This document shows, one piece after another, positions 9,579 through 19,275 of a stretch of DNA of 64,000 bases; the first letter of the stretch is position 1; every line of letters starts with the position of its first letter. This DNA is from Agarivorans sp. TSD2052. Lineage in GTDB: Bacteria; Pseudomonadota; Gammaproteobacteria; Enterobacterales; Celerinatantimonadaceae. The notes beneath the pieces are model-generated. The model did not search any database, was not told the origin of the DNA, and was given only the letters and a program-made list of their open reading frames with translations. The stretch spans positions 4,298,001 through 4,362,000 of the forward strand of contig NZ_CP096670.1 of NCBI RefSeq assembly GCF_023238625.1, written 5' to 3'. Both the position numbers and the translations under genes were made by a program.

Positions 9579-11018
9579 ATGACCATGACTCTACAGTTTT
9601 TAGGTGCTACCGAAGAGGTGACCGGCTCTTGTCATCTGCTCTCGATAAATGGCAAAAACGTATTATTAGATTGTGGTCTAATTCAAGGCAGTAAAGCCGA
9701 CGCATTACGCAATCACCAAGCCTTCTCTTTCGATCCTAATAACATCGATGCGGTTATTCTGAGTCATGCGCATATCGACCACTCAGGCAGGATCCCCCAG
9801 CTAGTAAAATCAGGTTTTAACGGACCTATCTATACTCATAAAGCCTCTGCAGAGCTTTGTGCAATCATGCTCAAAGATGCCGCGATGCTGCAACAACGTG
9901 ATACCGAGAGACAAAACAAAAAACGAATTAAAAACAATCTTCCTGAGCTTGAAATACTGTTTAATGAAGACGATGTCGCACAAACGGTTAAACAATTCTA
10001 TCCCTTGAGTTACGGGCAGAAGGTGGAGGTACTTCCGCAACTCACTATTCAGCTATCTGATGCCGGACATATTCTAGGCTCAGCCATTGTTGAACTCTGG
10101 ATAAGTGAAATAGGCACTCAGAAAAAGCTGGTGTTTAGCGGTGACTTAGGGCGTGAAGGCATGCCAATATTGAACGACCCAGTGGTTATTAAGCAGGCTG
10201 ATTTAGTCCTAATGGAAAGCACCTACGGTAACCGTTTACACCGTTCTTGGGACGACACCATTAACGAACTTGAGCAAATATTCTCAGCCGCTATTAGCGG
10301 CAGCCGAGGTAATATTCTACTTCCAGCCTTTTCAGTCGGTCGCGCTCAAGAGCTACTGTATTTATTTCATTTATATGCCAAACAGTGGGATTTATCACGC
10401 TGGAAGATTTGCTTAGATAGCCCAATGGCAATTGAGGCCACCAAAGTTTATATCAACAATTATCCGGTGATGGACGATGACTTTAAACGCTTTACCCGCC
10501 AGCATCCAGGAGAGCACCCGCTACTGTCAAATATAGAGTTTATTCAAAGTACTGAAGAGTCGATGGAACTGAATGACATTAGCCAAGGTTTAATCATTAT
10601 TGCTGGCAGCGGTATGTGTAATGGCGGTCGGATCCGCTGCCATTTAGAGCACAATCTATGGCGCAGTGAATGTGATGTAATTATTTGCGGCTATCAAGCG
10701 CTAAGCACCCCTGGGCGCCTATTAGTCGATGGCGTAGACCACCTCACCATTCACGGTAAACCGGTTAAAGTAGCCGCTAAACTACACACGGTAGGTGGTT
10801 TATCAGCACATGCCGACCAAGCAGAGCTAATGCATTGGTATCAACAGTTTGAGGATGCCCCGCCTCTGATTCTAGTACATGGGGAAGCAAGTGCTCAGCA
10901 AGGCTTGATCGAGGCAATCCAAGCCTCATCGGCGATTCGACCACACTCGATAATAACGGCAAAACGGGGGGATAAGTTAGATATCAGCGCCTTACCTGAA
11001 TTAGTTTGGTTGCCCTAA
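9579..11018 (+). CDS. metallo-beta-lactamase/beta-CASP fold hydrolase (CPSF73/Ysh1-like)
   Basis: The 479-residue protein has the metallo-beta-lactamase HxHxDH site (SHAHIDHSG, about residue 63), a later metal-ligand His in DAGHILGSA (about 160) and the Asp of FSGDLGREG (about 187). A beta-CASP insert follows, then the C-terminal RMM segment with GGLSAHADQ (His near 405) and LVHGE. This is the architecture of CPSF73-type nucleases, and bacterial relatives are annotated as predicted RNA-processing exonucleases; the substrate here is not proven. GGAGG lies seven bases before ATG. It stands alone, convergent with the HlyIII gene four bases away. Confidence 0.88.
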   Translation: MTMTLQFLGATEEVTGSCHLLSINGKNVLLDCGLIQGSKADALRNHQAFSFDPNNIDAVILSHAHIDHSGRIPQLVKSGFNGPIYTHKASAELCAIMLKDAAMLQQRDTERQNKKRIKNNLPELEILFNEDDVAQTVKQFYPLSYGQKVEVLPQLTIQLSDAGHILGSAIVELWISEIGTQKKLVFSGDLGREGMPILNDPVVIKQADLVLMESTYGNRLHRSWDDTINELEQIFSAAISGSRGNILLPAFSVGRAQELLYLFHLYAKQWDLSRWKICLDSPMAIEATKVYINNYPVMDDDFKRFTRQHPGEHPLLSNIEFIQSTEESMELNDISQGLIIIAGSGMCNGGRIRCHLEHNLWRSECDVIICGYQALSTPGRLLVDGVDHLTIHGKPVKVAAKLHTVGGLSAHADQAELMHWYQQFEDAPPLILVHGEASAQQGLIEAIQASSAIRPHSIITAKRGDKLDISALPELVWLP

Positions 11019-11022
11019 GCCA

Positions 11023-11652
11023 CTACAGCACATACTCATAAATGGCAGCAAAGTGGCAGGCACATCCTGCCACTACAAATACATGCCAAATGGCGTGGGT
11101 GTAGGCTTTATGTTTGGCCACATAAAACATCGCACCAACACTAAACAATAAGCCCCCTGCTGCAATTAACCACAAGCCACCTGCCTGTATATGCTGATAC
11201 ATAGGGTAGGCCAATACTAAGGCCAACCACCCCATGGCCAAATAAGTGGTCAGCGACACTTTGGGAAAGCGAGTGCCTGTAAGCAACTTGAAGCCCACTC
11301 CGAAGGCTGCGAGGGTCCAAATAACAATCATCGAAACCAGTGATAACCAGCCATCAAAAGCAATCAGTAAAATGGGAGTGTAGGTTCCGGCGATCAGCAA
11401 ATAAATAGCCGAGTGATCAAACAGTTTTAAACCGGCTTTCCAAGCCTGATTGGGCACCGCATGGTAAAGCGAAGAAGCCAAAAATAACAAAATCAGCGAA
11501 CCGCCATAAACGCCAACAGCACTAAGCTCCAGCAGCCCTTTAGCTTTACCAACAAGCATCACTAAGCCCAAGATGGCAATCAGCAAACCGAGTAAGTGAG
11601 ACACTACATTGAGCATTTCTTCTCTAGCAGAGTAACTAGTGGGGACAAGCAT
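11023..11652 (-). CDS. hemolysin III family (PAQR/YqfA-like) membrane protein
   Basis: The 209-residue protein has seven predicted helices and the family's conserved polar residues: an early EE pair near the N-terminus (SAREEMLNVVSHLLG), SSLYHAVP, LFDHSAIYLLIAGTYTP and the C-terminal HAIWHVFVVAGCACHF. The His and Asp residues in these segments are proposed metal ligands in the PAQR family. Although the family is named after a cytolysin, most bacterial members are inner-membrane proteins linked to membrane-lipid homeostasis, and I would not call this a toxin. The length is normal. Confidence 0.88.
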   Translation of the reverse strand: MLVPTSYSAREEMLNVVSHLLGLLIAILGLVMLVGKAKGLLELSAVGVYGGSLILLFLASSLYHAVPNQAWKAGLKLFDHSAIYLLIAGTYTPILLIAFDGWLSLVSMIVIWTLAAFGVGFKLLTGTRFPKVSLTTYLAMGWLALVLAYPMYQHIQAGGLWLIAAGGLLFSVGAMFYVAKHKAYTHAIWHVFVVAGCACHFAAIYEYVL

Positions 11653-11741
11653 GTCGTGACCTACATTTTTAATCTTGGCTACTACCTTAATATTTCAGCG
11701 TACACTTGTACACTGAAACATTTTAACAAGCAATATGGAAA

Positions 11742-11861
11742 ATGAGTAGCTACAACTTAAACCCGCAACACAGCAATAAAGACATACCGCATGTAGGAGA
11801 TGAAGCCAGCCACAAAACGTCAACTATTAACAATAAAGTAAACATCGCGAATTTAACGTGA
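11742..11861 (+). CDS. possible 39-residue small ORF, doubtful
   Basis: In the 306-base gap between the HlyIII gene and the GalT-like gene, an ATG opens a 39-codon frame ending at TGA 11859-11861. The product is polar and rich in Asn, His and Lys, with no membrane segment. The upstream GGA is weak. I see no homology, so this may be chance; the gap holds nothing else I can name. Confidence 0.15.
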   Translation: MSSYNLNPQHSNKDIPHVGDEASHKTSTINNKVNIANLT

Positions 11862-11958
11862 CTTGTTTTTAGTGGCCAACTACGCCCGCAAAAACATTTG
11901 CTTATCCTATACTAAGATGGCACTGAAAAATTGGCGCTTCACAGATAGAGGACGATGG

Positions 11959-13107
11959 ATGAAACAACAGTTACCACTGGCCTTAGCCAAATCTTTAGCT
12001 ATCAGTGAAGACCTTAGTCAGCTGCAGTTTCAACAGCTGCTTAAAAACATCAGCGATGACCCTCAATTAAAACAGTTTGCTCCTGATGGTGTTTGCCAAA
12101 TCGACCCACGCAACGGCAATTTGGTGATCTACAATTCAGCGAGAGCCAAACGGGTACACACCACCGCTAAACCCGTGGCCACGCATCAAGATAGCCAATG
12201 CCCGATTTGTGAAGGGAAAAGCGCCGACATTTTAGATATTGCCGAGCACAGTGAAGGCTTTACCTTCATTAATAAAAATCTCTATCCTATTTTTCATCCC
12301 ATTGAAAACCTCCCCTATGAAGAGGCTGACTATTTCCAACATCAGGATCCCGAGCATCTAGGTCGCGCTTCTTATGGTTTTCACCTACTGCAATGGACGT
12401 CATCCATTCATAACAAAGACTGGCAAAACCTGCCCTTTAATGACGCACTAATTAGCTTTAAGCGCTTAGCTTTTTTAGAAAAAAGCTTACTTAATCAACC
12501 CACTGATTTCATGGCTCGCTCTGAAACCCAATTAGCTCAAGAGTCGGTAAGTGGTTACGTATCGATCATCAAAAACTATGGTGCAACCGCAGGTGCTTCT
12601 TTGGTGCATGGCCACCAGCAAATTGCTTACAGTAATATTTTGCCGCAGCATTTCTTCAATAATCTGCGTTTTAGGAAGCGGCATAATAAATCGTTCAGTC
12701 AGTATATGATTGAAGAAAACCCCACTGAGCTGCTAGTAAAGGATTATGGCGAATGGCAACTAATGGTACCGTATTTTATGAAGCGCCCGTTGGACATGTT
12801 GCTAATAGTTAAAGATGCTAACAAGCGTTACCTTCATCAATTAACCGAGCTAGAACAGCAGCAATTGGTGTTAGGATTACAGCAGGCTATTCAAGCTATT
12901 TTAACATTAATGCAGCAAATGGACATCAGCCCAGCTTACAACATGATTGTGAATAATGGCCCTGGTTGTGGGCTATATGTTGAGTTTCTACCCAAAACCC
13001 AAATGATGGGAGGTTATGAGCAAATAGGCTTGTTTGTTTGCCAAGCTAATGCAGCCGACTCGGCTGAGTTGTTGCGTCAGCACATTTGCCTACCCAAAGA
13101 TAAGTAA
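11959..13107 (+). CDS. GalT/HIT-superfamily nucleotidyltransferase-like protein
   Basis: The 382-residue protein resembles galactose-1-phosphate uridylyltransferase and related HIT-fold transferases. It has a zinc-knuckle-like CPIC (about residue 82) and the segment GASLVHGHQQI (about residue 215), which aligns with the GalT active site HPHGQ: two His separated by one residue, then Gln. No Leloir-pathway gene (galK, galE) is adjacent, so the true substrate may be another nucleotide sugar or a dinucleotide. An ATG exists in frame 96 bases upstream, but only the ATG at 11959 has a ribosome site (AGAGGA, six bases before), so I use that start. Confidence 0.7.
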   Translation: MKQQLPLALAKSLAISEDLSQLQFQQLLKNISDDPQLKQFAPDGVCQIDPRNGNLVIYNSARAKRVHTTAKPVATHQDSQCPICEGKSADILDIAEHSEGFTFINKNLYPIFHPIENLPYEEADYFQHQDPEHLGRASYGFHLLQWTSSIHNKDWQNLPFNDALISFKRLAFLEKSLLNQPTDFMARSETQLAQESVSGYVSIIKNYGATAGASLVHGHQQIAYSNILPQHFFNNLRFRKRHNKSFSQYMIEENPTELLVKDYGEWQLMVPYFMKRPLDMLLIVKDANKRYLHQLTELEQQQLVLGLQQAIQAILTLMQQMDISPAYNMIVNNGPGCGLYVEFLPKTQMMGGYEQIGLFVCQANAADSAELLRQHICLPKDK

Positions 13108-13167
13108 CAAAATTTTTCACTGTGTAAATACTAATGCAATGCTCAACAATACAGCCCTAAAATCATG

Positions 13168-13203
13168 AAAATGTCATATAAATCAAAACAATGACATTTT
13201 TTT
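13168..13203 (+). terminator. AT-rich intrinsic terminator after the GalT-like gene
   Basis: AAAATGTCAT (13168-13177) pairs with ATGACATTTT (13191-13200) and runs into further T residues. It lies 60 bases after the stop at 13107, on the plus strand. The long loop (13 bases) lowers confidence. Confidence 0.6.
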
Positions 13204-13330
13204 AAATATTATAATAATCTTTAGTTTAAGCGCATTGTTAGTGTAATATTCTTCCCGCAAAATCTGCATTGGTGGGCGTTTACCGTCCATATTTTGAGTT
13301 AAATAGACCAATTGCAGTAGCGAGAAAAAA

Positions 13331-14110
13331 ATGGAAATATCTCATCCAACCACCATCAGAGTGGGTAAAAATGACTATGACTACAATGTTATTTCGGTAA
13401 CAAAAACCTATGGTGGATCCAAACAATTTAGCGACGGAACCAACATCTATTTGGAAGACAATAATGGCAAAGTTGAAACCATGGGCATTGATTTTAAGCC
13501 CGATATTCCGCCATCAACTCGGCTAATTTCAACCCTATGGGGCGAAGACAAAAAAACAAAGAAAACCTTTCGCTTCGGCTACTACATTCATTCAAATGAT
13601 TTCTTAGGTTATACCACCAATCAGAACAGCCAAAATGCGGCTAAGCGAATTATTCCTCTGCAAGGCATTGCGCAAAAATTGGAAAAATGGCGCTTAGTAA
13701 TCACTGGCCTTTTAGCCGTAATATTTGCTTGGACCGCTTTTTGGGTAAACCCTGAATTTAGCGTTAGCGGTCTCCTTAATTTTTTACGATCTATCCCTTT
13801 TGTGCTTTGGGATACTCCCATACTGATCTCTGAGCTAAGCCAGTACGGTAGCAATTACGGCAATAGCTACGGTAGAGCCTTCTTGGGTTTAATTGCAGGT
13901 TTTGCTTTAAGTAAAGCAATTATTAGCTTTTCAGTGGGTCGGCTGCGTAACAAATTGCGTTTAGCATTTGGTAGCTCATTAGAAAAGCAGCTCCCAAGCA
14001 TTTTTGCTAATGCCGATAAACCTAGCGAATCAACACCAATGTCCAGTAGTACAAACGCTGCAAGCTCAGATGTAAAAACCGACGCAGACGGCTACCAAAC
14101 TCTTATTTAA
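13331..14110 (+). CDS. unknown membrane protein, first gene of a two-gene module
   Basis: I do not recognise this 259-residue protein. The first 115 residues are soluble, rich in beta-strand-like segments and aromatic residues, without a signal peptide. Two hydrophobic segments follow (about 121-140 and 182-202). The last 40 residues are polar and low-complexity (Ser, Thr, Ala, Asp). The N-terminal domain is therefore probably cytoplasmic. The gene ends 26 bases before the next gene, whose product is also an unrecognised membrane protein, and a terminator follows that second gene, so the pair forms one transcription unit. Codon use looks like the neighbours. Confidence 0.7.
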   Translation: MEISHPTTIRVGKNDYDYNVISVTKTYGGSKQFSDGTNIYLEDNNGKVETMGIDFKPDIPPSTRLISTLWGEDKKTKKTFRFGYYIHSNDFLGYTTNQNSQNAAKRIIPLQGIAQKLEKWRLVITGLLAVIFAWTAFWVNPEFSVSGLLNFLRSIPFVLWDTPILISELSQYGSNYGNSYGRAFLGLIAGFALSKAIISFSVGRLRNKLRLAFGSSLEKQLPSIFANADKPSESTPMSSSTNAASSDVKTDADGYQTLI

Positions 14111-14136
14111 TCCAAGATATCGTTTAAGGAACTCAC

Positions 14137-16113
14137 ATGTCTTTTGAACATGGCTCACTCGACTTAGGGATCCGCAATCCCTTTCGCTTTGAAGGCACCT
14201 TGCGTGCCATTCGTGGCGGCATAACAGCACTACTTGGCTTACTCTCGTTACTAAACGTGGCCAGTGCAGTACAAACTCACCCTATTACTGGCTGGACATT
14301 CGCTTTAATTGGCTTTGTGTTAATGGCCAATGGCTTATGGACATTAGGCCGCGGCTTAATGCAAGTAATGCGTTTTTACGTGGGTCGCTCGGCGCCTACG
14401 TCATTGTCTTTCAATCACGCTAAGTCAGAGCAAGACAGCGCAAATCGTGAACGCCAAGACGTGGCCTACGATCAGCAGCAAATTGAATCCATGCTGGTTG
14501 GCAGCAAAAACTACACCTTTAAGGAACCCGTAGGTTTAGTCGCTCGACTACTACACACGCTGTTTCCTAAAATCACCTTTGTGCCTTACCCTATTCAAAA
14601 CTTAGCACAGCGCGTTGTTGGCGCACTGGTACAAACCCTTGTTGCCCTTTTTGGTTTTGCCATTTTAAGCTTTGTTACTTCGGTAGGTTTAGCGGGTGAT
14701 AAAGCCACTATTTTAATGCCATTTTTTGCCTTTACCCTGCTGTGCTATGTGGCACTAGTGTGGTTTAGAGCGGGCCGCCCACTTAACCGTCGTTTAGGCC
14801 GTGGTATTGAAACAGTAAGTGCCTTTGGTTTTGTGAAAATGGTGGCGGTGTGCGTGAGCGTACCGGTTATCATCAACATAATACTGGGTAAAATATTTTC
14901 CTACGAACTAGAAAAATATCAAGAGGTTATTGCTGCTCAACTACGTGGTTTAGAAATAGAAGCTGAATTAAATGAAGGCATGGTTTGGGCCACTCAAATG
15001 CTCGACCTTGCCTACAACAGCTACAGCAACGCTACCTGGCTGGGCCTAATTTTTGTATTTGCAATCATTAGCTGTGGCTTAGTACTAGGGTTAACCGCCT
15101 TACGCGCCAAACAGGCAAACCCAACCACCGAGATCACTGACAAGCTGCCTCGCACCAGCGAAGTAGGTGCCCGCCCAATGGATATATTCAACGAATTTAA
15201 CCATCAGGTAATGGAACGCCGCCGCTACAAGAAAGTACCAAACCGAATTTATAAACCGCTAAGTGCCAGACAAAACCCTAACAATGGCGAATTTGATGGC
15301 GAGCTGATTCAAGAAACGCAACCGAAAACGGTAGAGAAAACAGACGAACCAGTAAGCAAAAAAATGCGCATCGCGTCTACCAGCCTTGCCCAAGCCTTAC
15401 TCATGATAGCTACCTTATTGGTATTTTACGCACTCACCCCACTCACCACTTATACCAGCTTTTACGATGGCGTAGTGTTTGACTTACTGGACGACCAAAC
15501 CGGACCCGCGTTTGTACAAACCAGCATTGAAAGCTTTTTTACCGTACTTAGCTTATTGGTCGCCGCTAGCATTTGCGCCATTTTTGGTCGCCTGCTTAGC
15601 AACCTAAGCCATCCGTTTTGGAGCGAAATTCAGTTTGAATCGAGCTTGGTTTACTTTAAGTGTAAAGGTACGGTTAAAGAAGATACCCGCACCTTTGGTA
15701 AAGGCTTCAACGACAGCACCAGCCTAGAGACGAGTGTGTTTACCTCAACCATTCAGCCGCGTTTATTTGTAACGCGTGTTATCAGCTCTACCTTTGCAGG
15801 TATCGGTAATACCAACTTAATGTTCCCACGCCATATCATGACCATGCATGGCGATGAAAACTTAGCTGATGAACTGCACCATGAGTTAATGCACAGCATT
15901 GGCAACCGCGCTGGCACCGCAGCAATGAATGATGAGCAGCGTAAAGTGGTAGAGGAATACAACAGCTCAAACCTAGAAATGAAGGCAAAGTCTGCCCCAG
16001 AGCGCCTAGCCAATCGCAGTAGCGAACAAAGTTTAAGTGCACCCGAAGATCATGTAACGTTTTCTCAGCGTAAAGAAAGTGAATACGAACCAGAAGCCAC
16101 TACCGAGAATTAG
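14137..16113 (+). CDS. unknown large multi-pass membrane protein, second gene of a two-gene module
   Basis: This 658-residue protein matches no family I know. Hydrophobic segments lie near residues 25-45, 50-70, 160-182, 188-205, 228-248, 298-318, 412-432 and 465-490. Polar stretches of about 80-90 residues separate them (around 80-150 and 320-405), and the C-terminal 150 residues are soluble and charged, with an EDxHVTFSQRKESEYEPE tail. The segment LADELHHELMHSIG (about residue 575) contains HHELMH, superficially like an HExxH zinc site, though its wider context is not that of a protease I recognise. It shares an operon with the gene at 13331. Confidence 0.7.
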   Translation: MSFEHGSLDLGIRNPFRFEGTLRAIRGGITALLGLLSLLNVASAVQTHPITGWTFALIGFVLMANGLWTLGRGLMQVMRFYVGRSAPTSLSFNHAKSEQDSANRERQDVAYDQQQIESMLVGSKNYTFKEPVGLVARLLHTLFPKITFVPYPIQNLAQRVVGALVQTLVALFGFAILSFVTSVGLAGDKATILMPFFAFTLLCYVALVWFRAGRPLNRRLGRGIETVSAFGFVKMVAVCVSVPVIINIILGKIFSYELEKYQEVIAAQLRGLEIEAELNEGMVWATQMLDLAYNSYSNATWLGLIFVFAIISCGLVLGLTALRAKQANPTTEITDKLPRTSEVGARPMDIFNEFNHQVMERRRYKKVPNRIYKPLSARQNPNNGEFDGELIQETQPKTVEKTDEPVSKKMRIASTSLAQALLMIATLLVFYALTPLTTYTSFYDGVVFDLLDDQTGPAFVQTSIESFFTVLSLLVAASICAIFGRLLSNLSHPFWSEIQFESSLVYFKCKGTVKEDTRTFGKGFNDSTSLETSVFTSTIQPRLFVTRVISSTFAGIGNTNLMFPRHIMTMHGDENLADELHHELMHSIGNRAGTAAMNDEQRKVVEEYNSSNLEMKAKSAPERLANRSSEQSLSAPEDHVTFSQRKESEYEPEATTEN

Positions 16114-16141
16114 TGAGTCCCCACCAAGCTAAAAAAGACTA

Positions 16142-16168
16142 GCCGCTCTTACCTAGAGCGGCTTTTTT
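16142..16168 (+). terminator. bidirectional intrinsic terminator
   Basis: GCCGCTCT (16142-16149) and AGAGCGGC (16155-16162) form an eight-base stem with a five-base loop, followed by six T. Six A upstream (at 16132-16137) give a T-run on the other strand, so it can end both the plus-strand module and the minus-strand chemotaxis receptor gene. Confidence 0.85.
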
Positions 16169-16172
16169 ATCG

Positions 16173-18056
16173 CTAAAGCTTAAAGGTTTTCACTTTACTT
16201 TGCAGATCTTCAGCTTGAATTTGCAACTCACGAGACTGCTCCAAACCGTCGTTTACCCCTAAGGTTAACTGGTCACTTACGTCTTTAATCGACACCACAT
16301 TTTGGGTGATTTCACTGGTCACATGGGTTTGCTCTTGTGCTGCGGTGGCTATTTGAGTTGCCATATCGCTGATCAGCGTCACCGCGTTGGTAATTTCTTC
16401 TAAGGCACTGGTGGCCTTATCCGCATCTTCAACCGAGCCACTGGCCAGTTTAGAGCTACTGCCCATTAAGGCTACCGCTCGTTCTGTGGTTTTTTGCAGG
16501 GTATCAATCGTGGTCTTAATTTCTACAGTAGAGGTATGGGTACGCTGTGACAATACCCGCACTTCGTCAGCGACTACCGCAAATCCGCGCCCTTGCTCTC
16601 CTGCACGTGCCGCTTCAATGGCGGCATTAAGTGCCAACAAGTTAGTTTGTTCAGCAATCCCCTGAATGGTGGCTAATACCGTGTTAATCTCTAGAGCGTG
16701 TTGGCTCAACTCAGCAATCACCGACCCCGCCTCTGTTACTTCGTTCGCCAAGGAATTAATCGAAGCCTTAGAGTTCATCACTAGTTCATGGCCACTGTTG
16801 GTGCTCACCGTAGAGTCTTGTGCAGCTTGAGCGGTGCGATCAGCATGAGAGGCAATCTCTTGAGTGGCTGAAGCCATCTCGGTTACCGCTGTTGCCACCA
16901 TCGCAATCTCTTGCTGCTGACCTTCAATTTCAGACACCGACTGATTAGCCCGGTTAATGCCCACCTCTGATTGCTGAGCAAGTTTGCCCGACTGCACTTG
17001 AATATGGCTAATCAGCTGTTGCAATGATTCAACAAAGGTATTGAAATTAGCCGCTAAGTCACCCACTTCATCTTGATTGTCAATCTCAATACGCTGAGTT
17101 AAATCGCCATTACCTTGAGCAAACTCTGCCAAGGCGTCTGACACTTTACCAAGTGGTCTAAATAAAACATTACACAGTAGGTTAAATAAAATCACACAGA
17201 CAACCACCACCAGCAGGGTGACAATAACTTGGCCAATCACCGCATCAAACAAAGGCGCGACTAGCGAATCGTAATTAACCACACTCACGGTGACGAGGCC
17301 TGTACCCGCAATGTCGCGAGCAAAAATAACAAAGGCTTCGCCGTCGATAACTATCGACATATATTTGGCTGAAGAAGCGGCTTTTTTTACATCATTAAAA
17401 TTTAAACCCAAACGGCTAATGCTTTGATTTAGCAGGTTAGCATCGGGATGAACAAATACATTGCCTTGCTTATTAGCAATAAACATATAACCATCGCCCG
17501 GTAAAATAACCTGCTCTAAGCTATTAAGAATATCGGTGATTTCAACGTCTGCGCCCAAAACGACTTGTTGGCCGTTGAGTGTTAAGGCTTTACCCAAAGA
17601 GACAACATTAGCCCCGGTTGCCGCTGCAACCGTGGGATTGTCCATGAACACCTTGTTAGGTGCTGCTAGCGCATTAATATACCAGCCCCACTTGCGAGGG
17701 TCGTCGTTACCTGCTGGCAATACCACGCCATTTGGATTTTTCTGAGAGCCGTCTGGATAGGCTAAAAATACATTGTCAAAAGCAGCAGCATCGCGTACTT
17801 GGGCTAAATGTTTCACTATCTGTTTTTCATCGGCATCGCTAGACAATGAAGTTAGTGAGCGTTCTTTTGATAACAACCAGTCTGACACGTATTGGTTGTA
17901 GGACGCTGACGCGCTTAGCAAACGTTGCTCAACATCATATTTTAAGCGCTCTAAAGACGCCCGAAATGACAAGCCTTCAACCAAAAAGCCACCGAGAATA
18001 ATCGCTAAGCTAGCAGAGATTGCCAACTTATTTTTTAAAGAAAGGTTTTTAAACAT
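16173..18056 (-). CDS. methyl-accepting chemotaxis protein with double-Cache ligand domain
   Basis: The 627-residue receptor has an N-terminal helix (about 7-28), a periplasmic domain of about 245 residues with the Cache features [17 protein letters not shown] and [18 protein letters not shown], and a second helix (about 270-295). HAMP (about 296-350) and the MCP signalling domain with [20 protein letters not shown] follow. Double-Cache receptors commonly bind amino acids or other small organic compounds; the ligand here is unknown. I chose the ATG at 18056, preceded by AAGG at six bases, over the upstream TTG at 18071. The gene is monocistronic. Confidence 0.92.
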   Translation of the reverse strand: MFKNLSLKNKLAISASLAIILGGFLVEGLSFRASLERLKYDVEQRLLSASASYNQYVSDWLLSKERSLTSLSSDADEKQIVKHLAQVRDAAAFDNVFLAYPDGSQKNPNGVVLPAGNDDPRKWGWYINALAAPNKVFMDNPTVAAATGANVVSLGKALTLNGQQVVLGADVEITDILNSLEQVILPGDGYMFIANKQGNVFVHPDANLLNQSISRLGLNFNDVKKAASSAKYMSIVIDGEAFVIFARDIAGTGLVTVSVVNYDSLVAPLFDAVIGQVIVTLLVVVVCVILFNLLCNVLFRPLGKVSDALAEFAQGNGDLTQRIEIDNQDEVGDLAANFNTFVESLQQLISHIQVQSGKLAQQSEVGINRANQSVSEIEGQQQEIAMVATAVTEMASATQEIASHADRTAQAAQDSTVSTNSGHELVMNSKASINSLANEVTEAGSVIAELSQHALEINTVLATIQGIAEQTNLLALNAAIEAARAGEQGRGFAVVADEVRVLSQRTHTSTVEIKTTIDTLQKTTERAVALMGSSSKLASGSVEDADKATSALEEITNAVTLISDMATQIATAAQEQTHVTSEITQNVVSIKDVSDQLTLGVNDGLEQSRELQIQAEDLQSKVKTFKL

Positions 18057-18309
18057 GTAAGGCCTTAACAAGGGGATAAAATGGACGTCACTAAATTATA
18101 ACTTAGCTTAATGACGGGTGAGTAGATTAAGCTCCCACAACCGTTATTTTTCTTAGGCTTAGGGTAATATGATAACACCGTAAATACAGCATCGACCCCT
18201 CCTTTTCCTAACGAATAGCCACCACCAGCTTGACCATAAAATAATCTAAGGCTTGAGTTAATGACCCAAGATACGGCAGAATTGAAAACAGCATTTCATC
18301 ATACTGCAG

Positions 18310-19128
18310 TTGCAAACATTGACCACTAACAGCCAAAGCTTACAAACACAATTCGAACGACTTAAACGCAACAAGCTGTTTGAGCTATTTGTGATATCCG
18401 TCATTCTCGTTTCAGCCCTGCTAATCGGTGCTAAAACCTATGCACTGCCCCCCGCAGTGGTGACCGCCACCATCGTTTTAGATTACATCATTACCCTGTT
18501 CTTTTTAGTCGAAATTAGTATCCGCTTCATCGCCGAACCTAACAAAAAGCGCTTCTTTAATAACTTCTGGAACGTGTTTGATACGCTGATTGTGTTGATT
18601 AGCCTGGTGCCCATAGACAATTCTGAACTGGCGGTAATCGGCCGTTTGATAAGAGTATTTAGAGTACTGCGGATGGTGTCAGTCATTCCAGAGCTACGTA
18701 TTCTATTAACCTCATTGGTTAAATCACTGCCCCAGTTAGGCTACGTGATGTTGCTAATGTTTATTATTTTTTATATCTATGCCGCGATTGGCAGCACCTT
18801 ATTCGAACAGATAAACCCCACGCTGTGGGGAGACATTGCTATATCTATGCTAACCCTATTTAGAATAATGACCTTTGAAGATTGGACCGACGTGATGTAT
18901 GAAACCATGGCGGTGTATAGTTTTAGCTGGAGCTATTACCTAAGCTTTATCTTCCTCTCTGCCTTCGCCTTTCTCAACATGGTCATTGGTATCGTAGTAA
19001 ACGTTATGGAGCAAGAGCACAGCAATGCCGCGCAAGAAAAAAGCTTAGCCGAAGGCACCAATGAGCCGACTTTACGAGAGTTACAACAAGAGTTGGCCGA
19101 GATAAAAGCCCTCCTTAAGCAGCGCTGA
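18310..19128 (+). CDS. bacterial voltage-gated sodium-channel homologue (NavBac type)
   Basis: The 272-residue protein has the six-helix plan of one voltage-gated channel domain. S4 is visible as IGRLIRVFRVLRMVSVIPEL (about 113-132), with arginines every third residue. The pore region reads TLFRIMTFEDWTDVMYE (about 184-200), where TFEDW aligns with the TLESW selectivity filter of NaChBac; the Glu is the key sodium-filter residue. A C-terminal coiled coil (about 235-270) matches the tetramerisation helix of this family. No ATG lies near the start; TTG at 18310 is the best candidate and no strong ribosome site is seen. It is flanked by unrelated genes. Confidence 0.85.
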   Translation: MQTLTTNSQSLQTQFERLKRNKLFELFVISVILVSALLIGAKTYALPPAVVTATIVLDYIITLFFLVEISIRFIAEPNKKRFFNNFWNVFDTLIVLISLVPIDNSELAVIGRLIRVFRVLRMVSVIPELRILLTSLVKSLPQLGYVMLLMFIIFYIYAAIGSTLFEQINPTLWGDIAISMLTLFRIMTFEDWTDVMYETMAVYSFSWSYYLSFIFLSAFAFLNMVIGIVVNVMEQEHSNAAQEKSLAEGTNEPTLRELQQELAEIKALLKQR

Positions 19129-19235
19129 CCACATGCAACACAGCGCTTAACTGCACAGAACCGTTAAGCGTTGCTTCAACACTAAGCCAAGATCCGAGAT
19201 AACAATCAAAGAAACTTGACCACAGTCAAAAACAC

Positions 19236-19254
19236 AGTAATGATAATCATTCGC
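19236..19254 (+). promoter_or_regulatory. Fur box upstream of a small Cys-containing protein gene
   Basis: The 19 bases match 15 of 19 positions of the Fur consensus, including an unbroken central TAATGATAATCATT. It ends 21 bases before the chosen ATG at 19276, where Fur with iron would block transcription or initiation. Confidence 0.75.
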
Positions 19255-19275
19255 AATTGATATTTGGGAATGACA

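Noticed and set aside
11023-11652. Haemolysin toxin
   Set aside because: The family name is historical; the sequence is a PAQR-type membrane protein with no toxin features.
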